DNA from: Linum tenue
Taxonomy: Eukaryota; Streptophyta; Magnoliopsida; Malpighiales; Linaceae
DNA length: 64,000 nt
Direction: 5' to 3'
Assembly: GCA_946122785.1 (NCBI GenBank)
Contig: CAMGYJ010000003.1
Location: forward strand, 27,111,811 to 27,175,810
The notes beneath the pieces were generated by a model. The model was not told the DNA's origin, ran no database searches, and saw nothing but the letters and a program-made list of their open reading frames with translations. Position numbers and translations under genes: made by a program. Below, piece by piece: positions 1-11,445 of this stretch (positions are counted from its first letter, which is position 1; each line of letters opens with the position of its first letter).

Positions 1-130
1 GTAGGGTTAGGAAGATTTTGGTCGTGCTCTACCACTATAAATAGGGATCAAGGCTCATTAGTTATGTAGGCTGCACAATTTCACCCAAAACTTTTTGTAG
101 ACACTCTGTTCGAGTGAGAGCTTAGCATTC

Positions 131-1394
131 GGCTTAATTGCAAGTTTGATCACTCGAATTGCTACAAAATTTCACGTTTGGTCACTAAAATTGGGTTATT
201 CCATTAATAGTCACTTAAATTAGTTGAACAGTCCAAGTTCGGTCACTCTCCGTTAACCTCCATTAGACTCCGTTAATGATGACCGTTAAGTGATGACGTG
301 ACTAATAGAAAATCACAGTCAGCATATTTTAACCATAAAAAATGACTACCCGACCCACCACGTCAGATTTGCTCGCCATGTCACCCTTCCCTACCCAACC
401 TGCAAACCAACCCCATAATCGACCCAACCCCAAACCCCCTTAATCTGAAAAGTAAAATCGAAACAGGAAAGGGTAGGTCACTTTCCATTCTCCATCGTCC
501 TCTCATCCTCCATTGCTTTTCTTTTCACTTCATTTATGGGTTCTCCGTTTCCCTGTGGCAGGAGCAACGATTCGTTGCTAGATAACAGTAATCATGCCTA
601 TTTTCCCGGAGAGCAGCACAATTGGGGACCAAATCAGGCTCAGAAGGTCTAGTAGAAACAACTTCCATTCCCATCATCTTCAGCCATTAGCTAGACCCAG
701 CAGCAGCAGCCAAAACAGATCCCAACCCACAACTCTCTCGCCCTCCCAAATCCACCACCATCTCTTCCCTCTTCATCTCCCCATTCTCCCCTAACTCAAG
801 AGAACCCACCACAATCACCATCGCCAACAACAGTACTGTCTGCGGCAAGAAGATGGGAACCGCTGCCTTCAGAGGCTTGGGATGCGCTGTTGGGGCTGCC
901 CGTCAGGTGTCGGTCCCGGCGGTGATAAGGTCATCAGCGGAGTGGGATGGAAAGAAAGTAAAGAAGAAGATGAAGAAAAAAGTTGTGGTTGCGTCTCCTG
1001 GTCCTCCCCCGCCACCGTCGCAGCAGAGGAGGAAGATGAGCGAGCAGCATGGGATTGTCGATTTTACTTTTCAGATTCAGGGGGGTCGGGTTTGGGGTTA
1101 GGTCGATTATTGGGTTGGTTTGCGGGTTGGGTAGGGAAGGGTGACATGGCGAGCAAATTTGACGTGGTCGGTCGGGTAGTCATTTTTTAGGGTTAAAATA
1201 TGCTGACTGTGATTTTCTGTTAGCCACGTCATCACTTAATGGTCGTCATTAATAGAGTCTAATGGAGGTTAACAGAGAGTGACCGAACTTGGACTGTTCA
1301 ACTAATTTAAGTGACTACTAATGGAATAAACCAATTTTAGTGACCAAACGTAAAATTTTGTAGCAATTCGAGTGACCAAACTTGCAACTAAGCC
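131..1394. mobile_element. Mutator-like element (Pack-MULE type) with ~310 bp terminal inverted repeats
   Basis: The ends are long inverted repeats: 131-440 matches the reverse complement of about 1080-1394, starting GGCTTA(A/G)TTGCAAGTTTG on both sides. A perfect 10-bp direct repeat, cttagcattc, flanks the element at 121-130 and 1395-1404, as expected for Mutator target duplication (9-10 bp). There is no transposase; the interior (about 440-1080) resembles a copied piece of a host gene. The element sits inside the Athila-like LTR, so it is younger than that LTR. Confidence 0.88.
537..1080 (+). pseudogene. host gene fragment carried inside the Mutator element
   Basis: The interior of the element is coding-like and unlike its TIRs. 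From 853 the frame reads MGTAAFRGLGCAVGAARQVS, followed by PAVIRSSAEWDGKKVKKK and a Lys- and Pro-rich tail. This FRGLGC...VSVPAVIRSSA(D/E)W pattern reminds me of the N-terminal half of a plant RING-type E3 ligase family, but I cannot confirm that without a search. The upstream frame from 537 (MGSPFPCGRSNDSLLDNSN) stops at a TAG and the reading continues in another frame, so this is a broken copy. No RING motif is present in the captured part. Confidence 0.45.
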
Positions 1395-2130
1395 CTTAGC
1401 ATTCATAGAAGAGAGTGCAACTAAGGAGACACCTCCATCATTGATGGTGGCACCCTCCTTCTCTTTAATGTATAGCTAGTTTGACATTTTTTCCCGGTAA
1501 TTGGTAGTTTGACATTAATTGTATGAGAATGTGAACTCATTTATCTGTGTATGTATAGAAACTATGATTTCATATGATGTTTGTATTTATACTTATGAAT
1601 TTTGATGCTTGTGATGTATGCACGGATGCTTTGGTTTCGATGCTTATGTGATTATCATTGTTATATATCTAGTATGAATGCTTTCTCATCATCGATGCTT
1701 ATGACTCTATAGTATGCTACAATATGCATTATGCTTAGTATCATCTGGGTTGTTAAGAAGTTACCCTCTAATGATATCGCATTGATGCCACACGACTATA
1801 GAGGGAATGACCAACCATCTATACTTTGAGTATATCAATGCTTGATTGTTAGATCATCGTTGCTATAGGCCATCAATTATGGTTCAAGAGGCTCACACTT
1901 AATCATGTGTTATCCTCACTTCTCCGTTCTTCATTGAATATGTGATGGCATGAAGCAAAAGCACGCATTAGCTAGTGAAGTTCTATTGCATGTGGCGAAA
2001 GCTCGAGTAGGATGAGTTTAGTAAAAGGGATAGACTAATGCTATAGATGAGTCATCTATGCATGATATGGATGAGTTTTGATAGGTATGATAGTAATCGA
2101 GTATGCTTTCTTGTTTAATAACATAATCTT

Positions 2131-2249
2131 TTTTTTATAAGGGTGATATAGGTTTCTTGTTTGTAATTAACGTACTACTTAAGGGGATTTGAACCTGGGA
2201 CCTTCGGGTTCTAGGCTAGTGGTATTACCACTTGACCAAGCCCTTGTTC
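2131..2249 (-). mobile_element. tRNA-derived SINE with 18-bp target duplication
   Basis: On the minus strand the sequence begins GGGCTTGGTCAAGTGGTAAT (box A-like) and contains GGTTCAAATCC (box B). It ends in an A-rich tail, seen as a T-run at about 2129-2138. A perfect 18-bp direct repeat, gtttaataacataatctt, flanks it at 2113-2130 and 2250-2267. It is short and has no coding capacity. It is nested in the Athila-like LTR. Confidence 0.82.
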
Positions 2250-2497
2250 GTTTAATAACATAATCTTTACTTTTATGCATCTATATAACTTGAAAATCCC
2301 CTAAACAACTCTACTCTTCTTGCTTTGTTTTGCTTTGTTGGGTTTACTCGAATAAAACCCCCTAAAATTCTATAATATTCTTGTTCGAACATAGATAGTG
2401 TGGTGTGAGTAGTTATTCATTAGAAGACCTTCTGGAATACGAGCCTAGCGCATACTAGGAATTTTATCACTTACATGTTATATGTGCATCAAGTTTT

Positions 2498-2514
2498 TGG
2501 CGCCATTTCCGGGG
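2498..2514 (+). other. primer binding site for tRNA-Asp (Athila-like element)
   Basis: TGGCGCCATTTCCGGGG matches the well known plant gypsy primer site TGGCGCCGTTGCCGGGG except for two bases. It lies a few bases after a candidate LTR end (CA at about 2490-2491). The sequence after it, to about 2830, should be leader and the start of gag, but no intact frame remains. Confidence 0.7.
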
Positions 2515-4243
2515 ATTTCTATTCGTATATAAAAGCATCTAACCATCTTATGTCACTTTTGGTTTAAAGTTTAGTGTATTTTGCAGGTTTTCATATAAGT
2601 TCACTAAGTACTAGAAGAAAAACAAAAAATATGAAGATAGTGCAAGAGATCGTCCAAGAATGAGAAGCATCAAGTTCACCTATCTTGAGGAAGAAGTAAG
2701 GATCATCTAGCTTAGGAGAAGAGTGGCCTTTAAGTCACACCAATTTCGAGCCAAGCTTGGAACATGAGAAGAACATTGACGGAGACAAAAACAAACAAAA
2801 TATGAGAATTATCAGACAAGAGAAGAATTGGGGATTTCTAGGAGGTGAATGATGTCTGACAAATGTATCATGTGGATGTCAGACTGGTGGGCTATGTGGG
2901 TGGTGGACAGGAGAGGTAGATGCAACACTGATGTCCTCTACGACCCATTATATATAGACATTAAAGTGGTCAAGAAGAATGTTGGCTTGTGGCGGTATAT
3001 AGGTGTCTATGGGTTGTTAGAGAGTAGTGGGAAATTTAAAACTCGGGATTTGCTATGTAGGCTGGTAAATTAGTGGAGGGGTCGTGGTTATGCGACAATA
3101 GATTTCTACCAAGTTCTCTCGGCTAAAGAGAAGAGTGGATGACACAGTACTCATGAGATGGAGATGCTTGATTTTTCGTAAGTACAGAACTTGGGTTTTC
3201 ATGGTACGAGATTACATGAGAAAATGGACATAGATAAAGTGGTTTCAATTATGAGCGACTAGATAGATTTGTTGCAACTGAAAATTGGTGGAACTATTTC
3301 TCTTTAGCTCGAGTTACCCACCTTGATAAAAAGTTGCTCAGACCACAAGCCAATCATATGCGAAATAAAGGAGGGAGGAGGATGTCGAACCCAAATGGGC
3401 TGGTCCTTTAAGTTTGAGTCGCATTGGGACAAACATGCAGAGTTTCATAATGTGATCCGAGAGGCTTGGTCGTAAAATGAAATAGAAGGAAATGTTGCTA
3501 AATTGGCTCCATGTAGCAGAAGCTTGATGATCAGATTCATCAAACATTCCCATTTTTTCAAAACAAAGGGAGCGTATAAGACGAGCCATGCAAGCATTGG
3601 AGAGGAGGGTGAAAACAAAAAGGGTTTTGCAGTAGATGAGGCAACTTGAAATGGAGTAGCTGAACTAGAAGATAACAAGGAGCAATACTGAAATCACAAT
3701 CTCATGCAGATTCGCTATGTGATGGAGATTAAAATACGACCTTTTTCCATTATAAGGTAACAACCCAACATAGACGCAATGATATATGTAAGTTGAGGGA
3801 AGAGTTAGGACAGTTGTTTAACGGGACAAAACAAATTTTTAGCTTCATGATGAAATATTTTGAAGATCTATTTCAAGTGGGTAAAATTCATTGTAGTTAG
3901 CAATCATGGACTCTGTGAAAGCTATTGTAACAGAGAGTGACAACGAGGCCCTGCTCTGACCTATATCATTAGAAGAAATGATGGCGGTGTTATTATAGAT
4001 GGGATGTTGGAAGGCATCAGGGGTAGAAGGTATGTCAATTATGTTTGTCCGCCAGTACTGGTAACTTATAGGAGAAGAAGTGTACCATATGGTGCATCAA
4101 ATTTTGGAAGAAGAAGTCTTGCTGGAAGCACCGAGGCGCTTAATTATACTCTAATTGCGCTAATACCTAAGGTAAAATTGCCAAAGGAATTTCGGCCAAT
4201 AAGCCTATGTAATGTCTTGTATTAATTGGTATCCAAGATGTAG

Positions 4244-5891
4244 CACCATGAGAGAAAAAATTTGAGTCGGTTATTTAATCGACACTAGTTTTTTACTATT
4301 TGTGTCGGTTACATATATGTCGAGTATAACCGACACAATTCCCTGACTATTTGTGTCGGTTATAACTGGGATAATCTTTGAATTGAGTTAGTTTCTAACC
4401 GACTCAAAAGTGTAAATTATATTCTTTTATTTGCCTCTGATTTTCCTCATGCTTGCCCAAAAATCTCCCTATTTCCAAAATTATACTTGCCCAATTTTTC
4501 AGAAGCCATACTTTTCCACAAGCTCCTTCTCTCCTCACCTTATTCGAATATTTGAAAAAAATCAAATCTCACAACCCAAATTCATACAAGAAGTTTCCAC
4601 TACTTCATTCTTCCTTATCCTTTTTTGAACCAAAAGAGAAAAGCGAATTCTTGCTCATCTCTCTTCTTGAGACAACGACGATGAAGGAGACCTTCCCCTT
4701 AGATATTCGTCTCCTCTCATACTCACCTCCAAAAAAAGCCAGGACGAGGAAAGAAGAAGAAAGAGATATCATTTATTATTATTATTTTGATTTGAAGAAA
4801 GGGATTTCAATTTTTATTGGATTAGTTTTCCCTTAGATGATTTTGATATAAAGGTTCTGAACTTGGTTTCTTGTTTGGTTTTGGAGGGGTCTTCTTGTGA
4901 GGGAAGAATGCTGGAAAGGAGAGGTCGTGTTGTCCTCGCCACCGATCACATTAGTGACCACTGGTGACGTGGGGAAGATTAGGGTCCTTCTGGTATCTCG
5001 CTACTAGGCTCCTTAATTTTTTGGCCCAGAGAAAGTAGCTAAGGGGTCCTATGACTCAATCAACGATCTGGGTTTCCGATTTCTTCAAAAATCTGGCCGG
5101 AGGGGAGAAGGGTCTGACGATTCAGCCTGTTGTCCGTTCTTTTCCCTTTTCGCCAAATAAAGGCAAGATCTTAAGTTTTGATCTGGACACAAGGAAGGCG
5201 AAAAGAAATCCTTGTGTCGGCGAGTTTTGCTCAGCAGATTCCACATTGGCACAGCTTATGGCGTTGGTAGTAGGGGAGCGGGCACTAGTGAAGGCTACAT
5301 AGCCTAACTCTTTCTAGGTCCGAAATTCATCTGATGGTTCCTAATCGGAGACGGGTAAGGCTTGCTAGAAGCCCAACGGAAAATGGCAGAGACAATTAAG
5401 ACTCGATGATGACTCAGTGATGGGTGGTTGAGTTAGAAGTCTGATTTGTCTCAACTCGGAAGGAGGGTTGCCTCAAAGCTTGATCTAGGATCTGGTCTCA
5501 AACTGGGTGACATGGTAGCGTCGATCTGGGTGACGAGGCAATGATGATCTTTGCAATGAGGCGGCCATGCTCTGGTCCATTGGAGGAGAGATCGAGAGGC
5601 TCTGATGGCGAAGATCTTGGATTTTTTTTAAATATGATAATTTGCGTCGATGATTTTACGCAGGTTAACTAATTATGAATTTAATTATGAAGATGGATTT
5701 TTCCAATATATAATTAGTGTCGATTAAGATCAACGCAAAATAGTTTATGTCGGTTATTCTAAGGGGTTCCCAAAATCGACACGGATTTGGTTAATGTCGA
5801 CACGTTTTGTATCATTTAAGTGAACTCACACAAAAAATTGTTGGTTAAAATATATAAAATAACCGACGCTAAATGATTGTTTATTGTATTG
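4244..5891. mobile_element. CACTA-like (En/Spm) non-autonomous DNA transposon
   Basis: The left end, CACCATGAGAGAAAAAATTT, and right end, ...TTGTATTG, are near matches to the plant CACTA termini (CACTACAAGAAAA and TTGTAGTG). A 3-bp direct repeat, tag, flanks it at 4241-4243 and 5892-5894. Both subterminal regions are full of copies of a gtcggtta-type motif in both orientations (4261-4410 and 5640-5870), a CACTA hallmark. No transposase domain is visible; open frames at 4431-4836 and 5051-5302 resemble nothing I know. It is inserted in the LINE reverse transcriptase. Confidence 0.8.
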
Positions 5892-5969
5892 TAGCAAACC
5901 GGATGAAGCATCTGTTGGATAAGATTGTGTCCCCTCGCAGTTTGCTTTTGTTCTAGGAAGGAGTATAAT

Positions 5970-6695
5970 TAGTGTTGTCAAAGCCGACTGGTCGGACCGG
6001 TAAAACTTATACCCCGACCATCAATCCGGTTCGGAACACTCCCAAAGCCACGATGGTCAGAAAGATCAGTTAGCGAGCAACATAAATGGTTAACTGTTCG
6101 AGGCGATCAATCGGTTTTTGCCTTCTGCCCGATAAAGAAAATATTGTAGGAAGAAAGTCGTTGCCATCTCTCTCTATTCCTCCGGCGGTCTTCCTCAGCC
6201 TCACCTCCATCGGTGATCCCCTCCACGTCCAACCTGTTGTTGGGGAGAGAGGAAGAAGGGGAAGAAAGAAGATCAATAATGAAACGAGAGAGGAAGAAGT
6301 GGATGAAGGACAACAAAAGAATGAGATCTAGATATGGATCCCAAAAGAGAGACGAGGAAATGAAATAGAAAAGAAAGGCTTCTTGGTTCATAGAGTAAGA
6401 GAAGAGAGGGAGAAAATGAGAGAGAAGATAAAGGGGCGACCGCCTAGATGGGTGAGTTAGGGTTTTCAATGGCAATATATATAATGTAAAAATACAAGTG
6501 GTATCTGCAAAGTAAAATTCATTTTAGCCATTAAATTGTTAAATTATTACTTTATGTGTCTTTTATTTATGATATTATTTGTTTATAAGGTATCGGTTCT
6601 CTAATGAGTTTTAACAATTTTGTATCGGTTGAAGCACCAAAGTAGGAGCCGTTCGCGTTACCAGATCATGCACCGACTCAGTTCTGACAACACTG
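5970..6695. mobile_element. hAT-like non-autonomous DNA transposon
   Basis: The termini are inverted repeats: TAGTGTTGTCA at 5970 and the reverse complement CAGTGTTGTCA at 6695. The flanks show an imperfect 8-bp duplication, agtataat at 5962-5969 and ggtataac at 6696-6703 (6 of 8 match). The interior is purine-rich and has no recognisable protein. The LINE frame resumes directly after it (DNVVVAFE), which supports both boundaries. Confidence 0.75.
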
Positions 6696-8678
6696 GGTAT
6701 AACGTCGTGGTAGCTTTTGAATGCTTACTTACATTCAAGCAAAACCCCAAAGATAAGGTGGGTATCTCGTGGCGAAGATTGACATGGTGAATGCCTACGA
6801 TATAGTGGAGCAACACTATCTAAAGGGTATGGTGCGGAGAATGGGCTTTGACAATCAACAGGTGAAGCTTATTATGATTTGCTTAATACGATATCCTATT
6901 ATGTACTCGTAATGGACACCAATTTCTAGCATTTTGTCTAGGCATGACATTCTACTATCGACGTATCCGTTCGTCCTCTATGTTGAGGGTTTGTTCTCAT
7001 TTACGATATCAACCATAGAGCAAAGAAAGCTTCATAGTTTTCAACCTGCACAATGAACCTTGATGGTTTCGCACCTGTTTTCACTAATGATAATATATTT
7101 TTTCTAGGGCCACTACTCAAGCAAATGGAACTGAAGAAGATTTTTATGGACTATAAACAAGATTCAGTATAACAAGTGAGCTTCTAGAAATTTGAGGTCT
7201 CCTTCAACGAAATGTTAAGTCGTATCAAAATTTTGAAATCAGTGACATATTGGGGATGAAACTAGTCCACAATCACGATAAATACTTTGACTTAATGATG
7301 GTGGCTCGATATAAGAAGGAAATGTGTTGGTGATTTGGTTGATAGAGTCTGTAAGAAGTTGACAGGATGGAAATTAAAAACATCCTCGGTCACAACAAGG
7401 GAGGTGCTAATAAAATTAACGACACATGCTCAGCTTACTTATGTGATGTCATTGTTTAAGGTAGTGAAGGGGTGATCGGCGAGGTCCATAACTTGATATT
7501 TGAATTTATAGTGGGGACAGTTTGGCACATAGAGAAGAACTCATTAGATCAGCCAGGAAAAGTTATTGAATGAACATGAGGTTGGGGTAATCCGGTAATG
7601 GGATTCAGGGACCTCCTGGGTTCAACGTGACTCTCTTGGATTTTTTTTTGCGAATTCGTAAGAATCCAAACTCCCTAATTGCCCAAATCCTAAAGTTGAT
7701 GAACCACAAGAACGATTATGTGTTGGAGGTGAGAGTTGGATATCACCCAAACTTCATATGGAGGAATCCCATGAGTGCCCAAGACTTCCCACTGTACCGA
7801 GTTGTTTTCTGTCATATGCACTTAAACAACTGTCCATGGAAGCCATAGTGAGTGAGCTGATGAATGAAGATAGGAAACAATAGGATATGACAATACTATG
7901 AAGTTTTTTTTCTTCCAGCGGACATAGTACTCACCATTTCTCAATGTCGATCTAGAGTAATGGGAAAAGGGATGAAATGATTTGGCAATATATCATTAGT
8001 GGAGACTATATGGTAAATGATGGATATCGGAAATGGCTAGTAAGTTTTCTTGAGGAGGGCGAAGTCTGGGTGGCCGAGGATAGTGCAACATGGAACTGAC
8101 TATGGGGTATGAATGTCCCCTCTAATATTAAACATTTAATGTGTAATTTTACTCAAAACTTACTAGCAACAAGGGACAAGGTTAGTGCTCAAATTAAAGA
8201 ATGGAGTGACAAGTTCCCCTTCTGTGATGCTAGAGAAACTCAAGCTAGTACCTTTGCGGAGTTCTAGTGGGGGTCGAGAATTTTCAGGCAATCACTTTAT
8301 GTAGATCTCTATGCTTTGTAAAGTGGTAACTCAGCTTTGAAATGGGTGCAAACTGCCATGGATGTTGCGGATAATCTGAGGATGGAAGGATGGTGTCTGT
8401 TGTTATGGTTCTCGTGGAACAAAGAAATGCACACTTGTTCAATGGTCAAAAGATGGCGGAAGATGAAATAGTGGCACGTGCAATGTATCATTTGAAGGAT
8501 TACTAGCAATACCAAGTAAAGAAAGGGCCGTGTAAGATGGCTACATCCTGAAAGAGATGGAGATGCAAAATTGTTTTAAGATTCGACATAATGTGTAATT
8601 GTTTTAAAATCCATAATAAAATTCTCAATACAATCTTGCATCCAAACAGAGTCTTATATATTTTGTAGATATATACTG

Positions 8679-8976
8679 GAGCACTTCTACTATGCTATAT
8701 AACATCGGTGCTTTAATGTACAACTTAAAGTTGTACCATAACATTAAATGTATAAGTTTAGGTTGTACCAAAAAGGAATTTGTATCATTATGTTATGATA
8801 CAACTTTACAACTTGAAGTTGTACCATCAAATAAAGGTACACGTTCAAGTTGTACCATAAAAAAATTTGTACAAAAATATATAGGTACAATATAAAGTTG
8901 TACCATAATATTAAATCTACAATTACAAATTGTACCATAAATGCAAAAACCTATATAACCATTTCTAAAATTCCTC
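8679..8976. mobile_element. Mutator-type MITE, copy 1 (gttgtaccata-rich family)
   Basis: This ~300-bp element is closely similar along its length to 38880-39186. It starts GAGCACTTCTACTATGCTAT and carries several internal copies of 'agttgtaccataa'. The flanks are tatatactg (8670-8678) and tagatactg (8977-8985), an 8 of 9 match consistent with a 9-bp Mutator-type target duplication. The right terminus has diverged from the left. Confidence 0.75.
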
Positions 8977-9360
8977 TAGATACTGTCCACGTATTTCCAC
9001 AAAATAATCTTTAGATGCACACAGTTCACACTTCACAGCAACCGAGTCGGAACTCGAAACTTAAAGGGAAGGACACGCGGTTTGGAGGCCCAGAAGCCCA
9101 AACGTTGACGGAGAACAGGCCCAAAAAGTATCGTCAACAAGTCAACTTTATTCAGCGGTGTCTTCCTTCCTCGCTGCTTCTTGACCATTTTTCCCATCTT
9201 CTGCTACAAATCCAAATCCAGAGTTTCCAGAGACCTCATCGCTTGTGTCTCTTCTCTATCTCTCTCTTCTTTGCTCCTTCTCTCTTTCGTCAGTCTACCA
9301 AATCCTCTTCATTTCGTCCCCTCAATCTTCCTCACTCGGCCGGTAATCGCTTCAACCGCC

Positions 9361-10326
9361 ATGGATCTAGCAGCGGAGGAGCTCCAATTCCTCTCAATCC
9401 CAGACATTCTGAGGGAATCAATTTCGATCCCGAAGCAATCCCCCAAAACCTTCTACCTCATAACCCTAACCCTAATCTTCCCGCTCTCCTTCGCCATCCT
9501 CGCCCACTCCCTCTTCACTCACCCAATCCTTTCCCACCTCGAGAACCACCCCACCGACGATCCGGCCACCACCCGCCACGAGTGGACCCTCCTCCTCGTC
9601 TTCCAGTTCTGCTACCTCATCTTCCTCTTCGCCTTCTCCCTCCTCTCCACCGCCGCCGTCGTCTTCACCGTCGCCTCCCTCTACACATCCAAGCCGGTCT
9701 CCTTCTCCTCCACCTTCTCCGCCATCCCCAAGGTCCTCAAGCGCCTCTTCATCACCTTCGTCTTCGTCGCCCTCCTCATGCTCGCCTACAACACCGTCTT
9801 CCTCGTCTTCCTCGTCATCTTCATCATCGCCATCGACACCCAGAACCCTCTCCTCGTCCTCTTCTCCCTCATCGTCATCTTCATCCTCTTCCTCGTGGTC
9901 CACGTCTACATCACCGCCCTCTGGCACATGGCCAGCGTCGTCTCCGTCCTCGAGCCCATCTATGGCTTCGCCGCCATGAAGAAGAGCTACGAGCTGCTCA
10001 AGGGGAAGGCCGGAGCCGCCGCGGTGCTCGTGTTTGGGTATTTGTCCATCTGTGGGGTGATTGGGGGCATCTTCGGATCCGTGGTGGTTCACGGCGGAGA
10101 GGGTCACAGGGTGTTCACAAGGATCGTCGTGGGTGGGTTCCTGGTTGGGGTTTTGGTGATCGTGAATCTGGTGGGTTTGCTGGTCCAGAGTGTGTTCTAC
10201 TATGTCTGCAAGAGCTACCATCACCAGGGGATCGACAAGATGGCTTTGCATGATCAGCTCGGCGGGTACCTCGGAGAGTACGTGCCTCTCAAGAGCAGCA
10301 TTCAGCTGGAGAACTTGGATGCTTGA
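9361..10326 (+). CDS. six-helix membrane protein of unknown function (plant PTHR33133-like family)
   Basis: Single-exon gene of 321 residues starting at the ATG in 'accgccATGGATC'; upstream in-frame sequence lacks a better ATG. A short soluble head (residues 1-30, MDLAAEELQFLSIPDILRES) is followed by six hydrophobic stretches at about 31-52, 77-107, 128-155, 163-190, 219-245 and 255-283. The charged tail ends QLENLDA. From memory this matches a plant family of uncharacterised membrane proteins annotated as 'polyadenylate-binding protein 1-B-binding protein' in Arabidopsis (At1g31130, At4g19950, At5g44860); that name is not functional evidence. The gene is strongly C-rich at third positions (runs of CTC and TTC), unlike its AT-rich surroundings, and this produces long spurious frames on both strands. 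Membrane localisation is an inference from hydrophobicity; no reaction can be assigned. Confidence 0.9.
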   Translation: MDLAAEELQFLSIPDILRESISIPKQSPKTFYLITLTLIFPLSFAILAHSLFTHPILSHLENHPTDDPATTRHEWTLLLVFQFCYLIFLFAFSLLSTAAVVFTVASLYTSKPVSFSSTFSAIPKVLKRLFITFVFVALLMLAYNTVFLVFLVIFIIAIDTQNPLLVLFSLIVIFILFLVVHVYITALWHMASVVSVLEPIYGFAAMKKSYELLKGKAGAAAVLVFGYLSICGVIGGIFGSVVVHGGEGHRVFTRIVVGGFLVGVLVIVNLVGLLVQSVFYYVCKSYHHQGIDKMALHDQLGGYLGEYVPLKSSIQLENLDA

Positions 10327-11445
10327 TGCGGGCGGGTGGCCAATGTAATTGACAAACAGGTAGACAACAAGAAACTGTCATCTCCGTTTCAAGGCTCTTA
10401 TGTATGTAGTAACTGGTGAATAGAATACCTGGGAAGTTATTGCTTTCTTTGTGAACACGGAAGAGGTTAAGAAAAGTGGGGGAAATCGTACATTTTGCAG
10501 TAAGAACTGGGTTTTAAGTAATCTTTGTATCATCCTTTGATGTGCCCACCAATGTTAAGAAAGCATTTGTGTTGTTGTTGTTTGATGCTTAATGAATAGC
10601 ACTAGTATTATGAGTTGCAAGTAGTTGCCTGCTGTTCTTGATGTCAGTTAATGCATATTTTCCTGCAATTGCGTTAAGGAATGGTTTTTGCTTTTTCTAG
10701 CTAGCTTGCCAAATTGTTATTCGATCCCTTGATATACATATATGGTAACTGCATTAACAGCAGGTTTTGATTAGTGAATGCATCGGATCGGTGCAGATCA
10801 TCTGGCCGAATACAGTATATAGCTGTGTAGAGGTTTGTCACTAGTTGGTTTTCGTCTCGAATTTGCCAAATCCTTCAACCTCAGCTCTTCTCACTAACTC
10901 CAGGTGGATTTGATTGAGTTCCATGTGGTTGATAGTTTCATCTTCACCTATCAGATTGAATGTTAGTCTTGCTCAATCAGTGGTTGTTAGGGTGAGTTCA
11001 TTTTGGAGGTAGCAGAAAACGAGGCATTGAACGAATAGTATAAGCCGAATTCGTAATGTAGAACTTCCATTCTTCTCTGTGATTATGGGATGAATGGCCT
11101 TCAGGATTCTCCTTCTACATCTGTGTTTGCGACCATTGTGAGTTTGTTGCAAAGAGATTTGTTGGAAGTTGAGTATCAATAAGGTTTGTAATGTGAACTC
11201 CAGTTCCTTGTGTTGATGAGGCGATGGAAAATAGGACTAGTAGCATCCATAGGATGATATTCATCTAAACAAAGACCTTATTAAAAACAGTAATCAAGAC
11301 AAAAGAAAAACGGTAGTCCGTTTCTGTGGAAGATGGCAACAATAATCAGGAATCATGAGGATGGTGATGTGCCATTCTTTGTATCTATTCCTTTTCTTCG
11401 GAAAACGCCAGTAGAGAAGAAAGGACGAGACGATGATGATGTTTC
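10327..11445. other. intergenic / 3' flanks of two convergent genes
   Basis: This is the 3' side of both the membrane-protein gene (+) and the reductase gene (-). AATGAATAG and other A/T-rich stretches around 10520-10620 could hold the polyadenylation signals of the plus gene. No conserved coding frame or transposon terminus is visible. The frames at 10973-11179 (-) and 11333-11632 (+) look like noise or overlap the last reductase exon. Confidence 0.5.

Larger units (their letters stand above)
1..2491 (+). mobile_element. Athila-like LTR, left part cut by window edge, with nested insertions
   Basis: The stretch ends just before a tRNA-Asp-type primer site, so it should be the 5' LTR of an Athila/Tat-type Ty3-gypsy element. 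Two other places share its text: 27250-28190 on the minus strand and 63200-64000 on the plus strand (shared blocks include the 'cgcattagctagt' and 'ttagatcatcg' neighbourhoods). A possible TATA-like stretch lies at 35-45. The LTR is interrupted by a Mutator element (131-1394) and a SINE (2131-2249). Its left end lies outside the window. The LTR identity is inferred from the primer site and the repeat copies; no LTR pair is visible. Confidence 0.55.
2830..8600 (+). mobile_element. decayed L1-type LINE (ORF2 remnant) with nested insertions
   Basis: Scattered plus-strand frames follow the order of a plant LINE ORF2. Endonuclease-like text lies near 2940-3070 (YIDIKVVKKN...GVYGL). The start of the reverse transcriptase is at 4140-4225 (LIALIPKVKLPKEFRPISLC). 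It resumes at 5892 (ANRMKHLLDKIVSP) and again at 6700-6880 (VVVAFECLLTFKQNPKDK, KIDMVNAYDIVEQHYLKG). The thumb/connection region is at 7240-7460 and the region before the zf-RVT domain at 7590-7770 (MGFRDLLGFN...IWRN). Many stops and frameshifts show that it is dead. The element is split by the CACTA-like element at 4244-5891 and the hAT-like element at 5970-6695; the LINE protein reads across both cuts. Confidence 0.85.

Noticed and set aside
5051..5302. 83-residue frame in the CACTA-like element
   Set aside because: Starts with ATG but matches nothing I know and lies in non-autonomous transposon DNA.
9472..10251. Long minus-strand open frame of 259 acidic residues
   Set aside because: It is the antisense shadow of the C-rich membrane-protein gene; its Glu/Asp/Gly-rich composition mirrors CTC/TTC codons.
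9015..10253. Plus-strand 412-residue Pro/Arg/His-rich frame
   Set aside because: Frame-shifted shadow of the same gene; low-complexity composition with no domain.
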